Positions 7,684 through 13,219 of a stretch of DNA of 13,219 nt are shown one piece after another. Source of the DNA: Bacteroidota bacterium (GTDB lineage: Bacteria; Bacteroidota; Ignavibacteria; Ignavibacteriales; Ignavibacteriaceae); assembly GCA_024278655.1 (NCBI GenBank), contig JAJRSV010000393.1, forward strand, positions 1 through 13,219, read 5' to 3'. Positions within the stretch are counted from its first letter, which is position 1, and every line of letters begins with the position of its first letter. A program made the translations under genes and the position numbers. The notes under the pieces are model-generated. The model did not search any database. It was not told the DNA's origin and saw only the letters and a list, made by a program, of their open reading frames with translations.

Positions 7684-8712
7684 TTGAACTACATTCTTGA
7701 AATAGGAAACTATTCCGATATCGGTAAAGCCCGTAAAATCAACGAAGATTATTTCGGTTCTTTTTCCGGCAGATACGGAACGCTTTTGATTGTATGCGAC
7801 GGTATGGGCGGGCATGAAGGCGGAGAGATAGCTTCGCGTCTCGCCGTTGAAACAATCAACAATCACTTCGAACATCTTGGCTCAGACTTTAATCCTAAAG
7901 AAGAACTCATTAAAGCAATCGAAAAGGCAAACTTCGTGATTATAGAAGCGGGCAAAACCAGAAAAGAGCTTGCAGAGATGGGTTCCACCGTGGTAATGGC
8001 TTTAATAAAGGACGATTTTGCTTATACGGCAAACCTGGGCGACAGCAGAATTTACTTAATCAAAAACGGCTCGATCTCACAAATAACAAAAGATCATTCG
8101 CTCGTTCAGCAAATGATTGATTCGGATTTAATATCTCCCGAAGAAGCACAACATCATCCAAAGAAAAACGTGATTACAAAAGCTCTCGGCATAGAGGATA
8201 ATGTTGAACCCGAAATCATTAAACCGTTTAAACTCACACCAAACGATTGTTTGATTCTCTGTACCGACGGTTTAACCAATCATGTTAACGATGAGGAAAT
8301 ACTTGCGTTATGCATCTCCAATTCTTCACAGGATGCAGCCGAAAAGTTAGTCGATCTTGCAAACGAACGGGGAGGCACAGATAACATTACGGTTCAAATA
8401 CTTAAAGTGCACGAAAGGAAATCCCCTGTAAAGGGGAATGGTATTTCTAAATCCGTTTACCTAACTTTATCGGTAATTATAATAACCGCAGCACTCTACG
8501 CTCTGTTTGCACTTAACATATTTAATCTTGGTAATAACGAACTAAGTGATGGCGAAACTCCGGTTACAGGGAATAAACCCGAAGTTACACATCCGGGTAC
8601 ATTAGAAAACACGACGTTAGAAGATTCTTCGACTGTTAAAGCTCCCGACTCGGCAAAAGTAATTTTAAATAATAATATCAAAGAGGAAATAAGGAATGAA
8701 ATTAATGATTAA
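7684..8712 (+). CDS. Membrane-anchored PP2C-type Ser/Thr protein phosphatase (TTG start)
   Basis: A 342-residue protein whose cytosolic catalytic domain (about 3-242) has the bacterial PP2C motifs: SDIGKARKINED (11-22, metal ligand D22), CDGMGGHEGGE (38-48, D39), GSTVVMAL (100-107), NLGDSRIYLI (117-126), TKDHSLVQQMI (135-145), TDGLTNHV (194-201, D195) and GGTDNITVQIL (230-240, D233). A single membrane helix (about 257-281) and a Pro/Thr/Asp-rich tail of some 60 residues follow, so the catalytic domain faces the cytosol and the tail the periplasm. TTG at 7684 is the only sensible start: the frame has a stop at 7654, and the next in-frame ATG falls inside the DGMGG motif. Predicted to remove phosphate from the targets read by the FHA proteins here. 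Its last 17 nt overlap the M48 gene. Confidence 0.92.
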   Translation: MNYILEIGNYSDIGKARKINEDYFGSFSGRYGTLLIVCDGMGGHEGGEIASRLAVETINNHFEHLGSDFNPKEELIKAIEKANFVIIEAGKTRKELAEMGSTVVMALIKDDFAYTANLGDSRIYLIKNGSISQITKDHSLVQQMIDSDLISPEEAQHHPKKNVITKALGIEDNVEPEIIKPFKLTPNDCLILCTDGLTNHVNDEEILALCISNSSQDAAEKLVDLANERGGTDNITVQILKVHERKSPVKGNGISKSVYLTLSVIIITAALYALFALNIFNLGNNELSDGETPVTGNKPEVTHPGTLENTTLEDSSTVKAPDSAKVILNNNIKEEIRNEIND

Positions 8713-9493
8713 CAGTTTATTTACCGTTTATCGGGCGAAGGGAATATTGTTAGCTGCTTTAATTGCGTTAATATCCTTCGCTCCGCTTAACGCACAGGAC
8801 GACGATGACGACGGCGATATAATTCAGGGACTGCTTGAAACAGCGGACATTTTAAATGAAACTCTTCTCGAGGTAACCGCTCTATCAACCGAAGAAGAAA
8901 ATGCTATTGGCAGGGAGTTGGATAATCAGATATCGCGCGATTTAAGAACCGGTAGAGAATATAAGTTCAAAATCAGGAGAATATTTAAAAAGCTGATGAG
9001 GCATGTTGAACGAACAGACTTAAACTATAATTACAAAATTATAAGAGAGAAAGAAGTAAATGCCTACGCTATAGCCGGTGGTAATATGTACATAAACACC
9101 GGCATTATAGATTTTCTGGATGACGAAGATGAGATGGCATTTGTAATCGCCCACGAAATTTCTCACAACGAATTGAAGCACTGCATAAAAAGAGTTCAGT
9201 ACGCTGTGCTTGCCTCATCAATCGATCCGAGTTTCGGAGAGATTGTGCAGGTAGCTTATAATATGTATGCAATGCCTTTCAGCAAATACGATGAGTTCGA
9301 AGCCGACGAGAACGGTGTGAGACTTATGAAACTTGCCGGCTACGATAAACAGGGCGCAGTTACCTTCTTCGAAAAGCTCGAACAACTTGAAAAGGAATAT
9401 GGTGTCGATCAGCGGGATGCAGTTAACGATTTTATATCTTCCCATCCTACCGCAAGAGAAAGAAGAGACAGAGTAATAAATAAGTATCGATAA
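8696..9493 (+). CDS. Exported M48-family zinc metalloprotease
   Basis: A 265-residue protein with a signal peptide (hydrophobic 16-30, probable cleavage PLNA/Q at 33/34), followed by an acidic stretch D35-D39. The catalytic motif HEISH is at 153-157, with the third zinc ligand in EFEAD (E200) and the late family signature SSHPTARERR (248-257). The segment NAYAIAGGNMYINTGIID (122-139) is the usual strand pair before the active-site helix in periplasmic M48 proteases such as BepA and LoiP. No further membrane helix, so soluble or peripheral in the periplasm. Known role of relatives: quality control of envelope proteins. The ATG at 8696 has AGAGG 9 nt upstream; a second Met at codon 4 (8705) is possible. 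It overlaps the PP2C gene by 17 nt, so translation is likely coupled. Confidence 0.9.
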   Translation: MKLMINSLFTVYRAKGILLAALIALISFAPLNAQDDDDDGDIIQGLLETADILNETLLEVTALSTEEENAIGRELDNQISRDLRTGREYKFKIRRIFKKLMRHVERTDLNYNYKIIREKEVNAYAIAGGNMYINTGIIDFLDDEDEMAFVIAHEISHNELKHCIKRVQYAVLASSIDPSFGEIVQVAYNMYAMPFSKYDEFEADENGVRLMKLAGYDKQGAVTFFEKLEQLEKEYGVDQRDAVNDFISSHPTARERRDRVINKYR

Positions 9494-9512
9494 TCATTAT
9501 GAAATAAATTTT

Positions 9513-9520
9513 AAAGGAGG
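9513..9520 (+). promoter_or_regulatory. Strong Shine-Dalgarno site of the zinc-ribbon membrane protein gene
   Basis: AAAGGAGG lies 8 nt before the ATG at 9529 and is the best anti-Shine-Dalgarno match in the window. Most other genes here have weak or no site. It fixes the start of this gene and suggests it is translated more strongly than its operon neighbours. Confidence 0.8.
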
Positions 9521-9528
9521 AGGCTTTT

Positions 9529-10029
9529 ATGTACTGTATTAAGTGCGGGTATCAAAACGAACCTGATGCAAGGTTCTGTAACAACTGCGGTATTGCCGTA
9601 ACCGGCACTAAACAACGTTCTGATTTACCCCCACAGACCCCGGTCAATAACCAATCCCCGAATTTAAATTCACCGGAACAAATGTTAATTCAAAACACAT
9701 CCGGGCAGGGAAAACTTTCGGCTCTTCCGCCTGAATTGGCAGGTTGGAACTGGGGCGCATTTTTTCTTACATGGATTTGGGGAATCAGAAACAGTACAAT
9801 GATAGCTTTCCTTACGCTGGTACCTCTCGTCGGATTTGTTATGATATTCGTACTCGGTGCAAAAGGAAACGAATGGGCATGGCAAAACAAGAAATGGAAT
9901 AGCGTAAAAGAATTTGTTGATGTTCAGAGACGTTGGTCTAAAGCGGGTCTTCTTATCTTTTCAATTATTGCGATTATAGTTATTGCAAGCATTGTGGGAA
10001 GCGACGGAGGGACTTATTATGCTTATTGA
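9529..10029 (+). CDS. Zinc-ribbon multi-pass membrane protein of unknown function
   Basis: A 166-residue protein with an N-terminal zinc ribbon CIKCG...FCNNCG (C3, C6, C17, C20), then a Pro/Asn/Gln-rich linker (about 24-66) and a hydrophobic part. The aromatic block AGWNWGAFFLTWIWGI (71-86) leads into a helix at about 90-110, a conserved-looking loop GAKGNEWAWQNKKW (110-123), an amphipathic segment with VQRRW, and a last helix at about 138-158. The WNWGAFFLTWIWG and GNEWAWQ patterns resemble small zinc-ribbon membrane proteins seen widely in bacteria without known function. The ribbon has the same Cys spacing and an N..DA[KR]FC core as the one in the FHA protein at 7006, suggesting both bind the same partner or metal. 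A very short possible end-of-gene hairpin (GAGT/ACTC, 10028-10039) is too weak to call a terminator. Confidence 0.75.
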   Translation: MYCIKCGYQNEPDARFCNNCGIAVTGTKQRSDLPPQTPVNNQSPNLNSPEQMLIQNTSGQGKLSALPPELAGWNWGAFFLTWIWGIRNSTMIAFLTLVPLVGFVMIFVLGAKGNEWAWQNKKWNSVKEFVDVQRRWSKAGLLIFSIIAIIVIASIVGSDGGTYYAY

Positions 10030-10057
10030 GTTTGAACTCGTGAACATTAAAACATAA

Positions 10058-10939
10058 ATGAAAGGTTTGGTTATAAAAATTTTGATAAGCACGATTGCAT
10101 TTGTCTTGTTGTTTTTTGCCGCGAATACTTTCCTTTGTTCCGATCCCGGACTGGCACCTGAAATTATCGGAGTAAAAAACAGTGAGATTGTTACGTTTAA
10201 CGAAGACGAGATTACTTTAACGATGACTGTTACTGCACGGAACAAAAATAATTTCGATATCGATATCGAAAAAATGTTTGTAAATATTGTTATCGGCAGC
10301 GATACGATTGGCAGTGCGGAAAGAACAGAAAAGTTAACAATCGGAAGCAAGGCAACTGCTGATATCGTCTTTTCATCGACATTAACGACCAATAAAATTT
10401 TAAAGCTTTTAAGTGAAGGTATTGATACACTGAATCTGCGGCTTATCGGTACCGCTTCAGCCGATCTGGGAATTATTACGATGCCCGTTGATATAGATAT
10501 TGAATTTGAAGTGGCTGTTAAAGAACAATTAGCCAAAACAATTGAATCGGACACGAACAACGAGAAGCTGATAAAAGTAGAAAGCGCAGCACTTAAAAAC
10601 TTAAGTCTCGGTGAGTCGGTTGTTGAAGTGCAATTTGTTATTTCGAACCCATACGGAATTGAATTTAAAGTGAAGGATTACCCTTCGACCATTTACATAA
10701 ACAACCGCGAAGCCGGGGATGGTAACATTTCGGAAGTAATTGAAGTTAAAAAATCGGGCAGCGAATCTACGGGAAGAGTGAAATATACCTTAAGCAATAC
10801 TCAAACTTTATCTTCGCTTTTCGGTTCCGTTTTTTCGCGTAAGCTTGAATATGAAACGGACGGAACTATGGTAATAAACATTCTTGGTTATGAAATTCAA
10901 TTTCCATTCAGAATGAGAGGAGTATTGATTAAAATATGA
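10058..10939 (+). CDS. Membrane-anchored protein with two LEA14/WHy-like domains
   Basis: A 293-residue protein with one N-terminal hydrophobic helix (5-24), acting as anchor or signal. C27 follows (TFLC), but this is not a good lipobox. Two similar beta-sandwich repeats follow. The first (about 34-155) has PEIIGVKNSEIV, ITLTMTVTARNKNNFDIDIEKMFVNI. The second (about 172-290) has IKVESAALKNLSL, VEVQFVISNPYGIEFKVKDYPSTIYIN. The pattern of a strand ending V.A.N or VISNP, then a short loop and a long strand, is that of LEA14/WHy (water stress and hypersensitive response) domains. Known: such domains are linked to desiccation and stress proteins, with no clear biochemical role in bacteria. It overlaps the FHA-ABC gene by 4 nt (ATGA), so it may be an accessory periplasmic part of that transporter. 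No Shine-Dalgarno site is seen before the ATG. Confidence 0.7.
   Translation: MKGLVIKILISTIAFVLLFFAANTFLCSDPGLAPEIIGVKNSEIVTFNEDEITLTMTVTARNKNNFDIDIEKMFVNIVIGSDTIGSAERTEKLTIGSKATADIVFSSTLTTNKILKLLSEGIDTLNLRLIGTASADLGIITMPVDIDIEFEVAVKEQLAKTIESDTNNEKLIKVESAALKNLSLGESVVEVQFVISNPYGIEFKVKDYPSTIYINNREAGDGNISEVIEVKKSGSESTGRVKYTLSNTQTLSSLFGSVFSRKLEYETDGTMVINILGYEIQFPFRMRGVLIKI
10252..10271. repeat. 20-bp perfect palindrome inside the WHy-like gene
   Basis: TTTCGATATCGATATCGAAA equals its own reverse complement. It encodes the FDIDIEK segment of the first WHy-like domain, so alternating GAT and ATC codons largely explain it. A protein-binding role is possible but unsupported. Confidence 0.6.
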
Positions 10940-13140
10940 GTAACACATCTACCGAAAGAATTGTTCTGGTTGGAAGATCAACTGCTTGTCACATTGTTAT
11001 TGATAATCAGAAAGTTTCTTCGAAGCATGCACAGTTCAGAATTAAAGACAGCGTAATTACACTGGAAGATACCGGCTCTACAAACGGAACTTATGTTAAC
11101 GGCGAAAGAATCGCATCAAAAACAGTAACCTCTGATGATACTATTAACTTCAGTAAAAATTATACATTCGAATGGAAATTGCTGGAACCGTTCCTGAAGA
11201 TGGCGCAGGAAGCTGTTTCTCCTGCCGGTGAACAAAGATTGAAAACGGTAATCGCAAGAGAAAAATCTCTTATAAAAATAGGCAGGACAGACGATAACGA
11301 CTTAGTAATAAAGAACATTAAAGTTTCAAGAAATCATGCAAAACTCGAAAAGGTTGGCGGCGAATGGTTCATCGAAGACCTCGATAGTTCCAACGGCACA
11401 TTCATCAACGGCAAAAAAATCAAACGGGCAAAGGTTACGCCTAAAGATGTTATAACAATAGGCGGAGTGCCGTTAAACCTTAGCACTCTATTCTCGTCGG
11501 AAAAAGAAATAGCCGGTGATATAAAAATTGCAACCGAAGATCTTACATTCAAAGTGAAAGAAAAAACCATTGTTGATGAAATAGGTTTAACAATTATGCC
11601 GGGCGAGTTCGTCGGGTTGATAGGTCCGAGCGGTGCCGGTAAAACATCCTTAATGATGATGATGAACGGCGTTGTTCGTCCTTCAGCAGGAGATGTGTAC
11701 ATAAATTCGCAATCACTTTATGCAAATTTCGATTCGTTCAAAGGACAAATCGGTTATGTTCCGCAGGATGATATAATTCACCGGGAACTTAAGGTGAAAG
11801 AATCGTTTCAGTATACCGGCAAGCTGCGCCTCGAAAACTTTACCGACGAAGACATCTCAGCACAGGTCGATAATGTTTTAACCACGCTCGGGTTGGATGA
11901 AACACGCGACACTTTAATCGGTTCGGCAGAAAAGAAAGGGATAAGCGGCGGTCAAAGGAAACGGGTTAACCTCGGTCAGGAACTTTTAACGGAACCGTCA
12001 ATACTGTTTCTCGATGAACCGACAAGCGGGCTCGATCCTAAAACCGATCTTGATGTTATGTACTTGCTTAAAAACATAGCCGCTAAAGGAAAAATAGTTA
12101 TACTCACAACTCATAATATAACAAAAGACAACTTCGAAATTTTATCTCACTTAATCGTTTTAACAAAGGGAGGCAAGCTTGCTTACTTCGGTAAAGCAAG
12201 TAAAGCCACTGAATATTTTGAGGTCGAAAAACCCTACGAAATTTTTGAAAAGCTTGAATCGAAAGACCCCGACTACTGGAAAGAGAAGTATAAAAACTCA
12301 CCCGAGTATAAAATATTCGTTGAGGGCAGAAAAGATTCGGCAGGTAAAACTCAGGCAGCAGAAGCCATGCCGCCGCCAAAACGTAAAGCGGATTTAAAAC
12401 AATATCTTACTCTCACAAGCCGTTACTTTAAGGTTAAATCGAGAGACCATGTAAGTACGGCAATTCTTCTGCTTCAGGCACCTATTATTGCTGCATTAAT
12501 TGCTTTGGTGTTTAACGAGTTCGAAGAACGAACCGCCGCATTGTTCATTCTTGTAATTGCCGCAGTCTGGCTCGGGTGTTCGAATGCCGCACGCGAAATA
12601 GTAGCCGAACAAGCGGTGTATAAACGTGAAAGGATGGTAAACTTAAAAATTCCTTCTTATCTTTTTTCGAAAGTAACCGTGCTTTTGCTTCTGTGTGTTA
12701 TTCAATGCGCTGTGCTTGCCGTTATTGTGGTTCCGTCCCTCGATATGAATTCATCGGTTATAAGCATGTTTTTTATGCTGCTTATTACTTCGCTGCCGGC
12801 TTTGCTGCTTGGACTGCTGATTTCATCCTTTGTTTCAACAACCGAAGCTGCAATGGGCTTAATACCATTAGTACTGATTCCTCAGGTAATTTTAGGCGGA
12901 CTTATTAGTACTTTCAACAATATGGGCGATCTCGAAAAATTCCTCGCTGCTTTTATGCCGAGCCGCTGGTCGTTTGAAGCAATGACCATAATGGAATACA
13001 AAGATTTTTATGATGAAGGAATTTACGGTTTGGGATTTTCCGCTGATAATTTCGCAGTGGATATCGCAGTCATATTGTCATTCTCGGTAGCGTATTTTCT
13101 ACTTACCGCATATTCATTAAAAAGAAAAGATGTTAGTTAG
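10936..13140 (+). CDS. FHA-FHA-ABC transporter with fused permease (Rv1747-like architecture)
   Basis: A 734-residue half-size exporter. FHA 1 (about 8-80) has GR 13-14, SSKH ending at H31, NGT 50-52 and NG 55-56. FHA 2 (about 107-183) has GR 116-117, SRNH 131-134, NGT 153-155 and NG 158-159. The ATPase has Walker A GPSGAGKT (230-237), Q-loop Q277, signature ISGGQ (336-340), Walker B ILFLDE (356-361), D-loop SGLD and H393, so it is intact. After a charged linker (about 430-500) come about six membrane helices (near 506-526, 533-550, 579-600, 608-632, 640-660, 706-726), an ABC-2/ABCG-type permease. The order FHA-FHA-NBD-TMD is that of mycobacterial Rv1747, whose inter-FHA linker is phosphorylated by PknF. 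T104 (LKTVIA) sits in the matching linker here. A four-Met run (240-243) follows Walker A. The cargo is unknown. ATGA overlap with the gene before. Confidence 0.92.
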   Translation: MSNTSTERIVLVGRSTACHIVIDNQKVSSKHAQFRIKDSVITLEDTGSTNGTYVNGERIASKTVTSDDTINFSKNYTFEWKLLEPFLKMAQEAVSPAGEQRLKTVIAREKSLIKIGRTDDNDLVIKNIKVSRNHAKLEKVGGEWFIEDLDSSNGTFINGKKIKRAKVTPKDVITIGGVPLNLSTLFSSEKEIAGDIKIATEDLTFKVKEKTIVDEIGLTIMPGEFVGLIGPSGAGKTSLMMMMNGVVRPSAGDVYINSQSLYANFDSFKGQIGYVPQDDIIHRELKVKESFQYTGKLRLENFTDEDISAQVDNVLTTLGLDETRDTLIGSAEKKGISGGQRKRVNLGQELLTEPSILFLDEPTSGLDPKTDLDVMYLLKNIAAKGKIVILTTHNITKDNFEILSHLIVLTKGGKLAYFGKASKATEYFEVEKPYEIFEKLESKDPDYWKEKYKNSPEYKIFVEGRKDSAGKTQAAEAMPPPKRKADLKQYLTLTSRYFKVKSRDHVSTAILLLQAPIIAALIALVFNEFEERTAALFILVIAAVWLGCSNAAREIVAEQAVYKRERMVNLKIPSYLFSKVTVLLLLCVIQCAVLAVIVVPSLDMNSSVISMFFMLLITSLPALLLGLLISSFVSTTEAAMGLIPLVLIPQVILGGLISTFNNMGDLEKFLAAFMPSRWSFEAMTIMEYKDFYDEGIYGLGFSADNFAVDIAVILSFSVAYFLLTAYSLKRKDVS

Positions 13141-13159
13141 TATAAACCCGGAGTATTAA

Positions 13160-13219
13160 ATGTTTAGTCGTACACATTTTTATGAAACTGTTAAAAAACC
13201 GAACGAAGGCGGGCCTGCC
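13160..13219 (+). CDS. Start of a further operon gene (cut by window edge)
   Basis: An ATG at 13160 is preceded by GGAG (13150-13153) at 6-nt spacing and lies 19 nt after the ABC transporter stop. The 20 visible codons (beginning MFSRTHFYETVKKPNEGG) stay open to the edge, with no signal peptide or zinc ribbon. This is too short to assign a family. Its position makes it the next member of the FHA/PP2C operon. Confidence 0.6.
   Translation, partial: MFSRTHFYETVKKPNEGGPA

Larger units (their letters stand above)
7006..13219 (+). other. Probable operon: FHA / PP2C / M48 / zinc-ribbon TM / WHy / FHA-ABC cluster
   Basis: Seven consecutive plus-strand genes, the last cut by the window edge. Gaps between them are 30, -17, 35, 28, -4 and 19 nt, with no terminator-like hairpin between them. 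The 150-nt gap before 7006 is the only room for a main promoter. Shared content supports one functional unit: three FHA domains in two proteins, two matching N-terminal zinc ribbons in two proteins, and one PP2C phosphatase able to reverse the threonine marks FHA domains read. The operon continues beyond the window. Confidence 0.8.

Noticed and set aside
8422..8437. TCCCC-TGTAAA-GGGGA hairpin inside the PP2C gene
   Set aside because: Only 5 bp of stem, inside coding sequence between the catalytic domain and membrane helix, with no T-tract after it. Likely chance.
9961..10560. A 199-codon open frame on the minus strand across the zinc-ribbon membrane protein and WHy genes
   Set aside because: The product is a monotonous Ser/Ile/Val-rich sequence with no recognisable domain. 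It lies opposite two well-supported genes, as expected for a shadow frame in AT-rich DNA.
7006..13140. Type VI secretion threonine-phosphorylation module (FHA plus PP2C)
   Set aside because: No T6SS structural genes (TssB/C, VgrG, Hcp, ClpV) are present; the output protein is an ABC exporter instead.
13160..13219. Resemblance of the cut-off gene's NEGGPA segment to a kinase glycine-rich loop
   Set aside because: Two of the three loop glycines are replaced and only 20 residues are visible, so a kinase cannot be called from this.

Overview
The window (roughly 40% GC by eye) reads as chromosomal DNA from a member of the Bacteroidota/Chlorobiota/Ignavibacteriota group. Three things point there: a DUF5686-type outer-membrane protein with an N-terminal carboxypeptidase-regulatory-like domain, a LolA-like secreted protein of the kind common in that group, and several starts preceded by Bacteroidota-like TAnnTTTG boxes. 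Some genes also have clear Shine-Dalgarno sites (for example 9513-9520), which classical Bacteroidia mostly lack, so an Ignavibacteria-like lineage seems more likely. That placement is inference from gene style, not from a marker gene.

Layout. Positions 1-2387 (minus strand) hold most of a DUF5686 surface protein gene whose 3' end lies outside the window. Positions 2577-5295 hold a convergent pair of metabolic genes separated by 4 nt: a lysine-ketoglutarate reductase type saccharopine dehydrogenase (plus) and a glutamate-forming saccharopine dehydrogenase (minus). Together they correspond to the two halves of the animal/plant bifunctional enzyme AASS (LKR/SDH) and would convert lysine plus 2-oxoglutarate to aminoadipate semialdehyde plus glutamate. 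Positions 5465-6855 hold a two-gene unit: a secreted LolA-like protein and a HAD phosphatase, joined by a TAATG stop/start overlap.

From 7006 to the right edge lies the most interesting part, a tightly packed same-strand cluster. In order it encodes a zinc-ribbon/FHA protein, a membrane-anchored PP2C Ser/Thr phosphatase (TTG start), an exported M48 metalloprotease, a zinc-ribbon multi-pass membrane protein, a membrane-anchored protein with two LEA14/WHy-like domains, an FHA-FHA-ABC transporter with its permease fused in (architecture like mycobacterial Rv1747), and the first 20 codons of a further gene. Gaps are +30, -17, +35, +28, -4 and +19 nt, so this is very probably one operon.

How they may work together (inference): a Ser/Thr kinase outside the window would phosphorylate threonines on linkers, FHA domains would read the mark, the PP2C would erase it, and the ABC exporter would be the controlled output. 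The M48 protease and WHy protein would act at the membrane or in the periplasm. Conserved KTVI threonine motifs sit in the linkers of both FHA proteins. The kinase and the exported substrate are not visible here.

An 11-base element, TTTGCCCGCTT, occurs exactly 65 nt before the start codons of both the DUF5686 gene and the first gene of the FHA operon, in the same orientation to each gene. It may be a shared regulatory site. There are no rRNA or tRNA genes, insertion sequences or CRISPR arrays that I can see, and no gene-free stretch over 300 nt.
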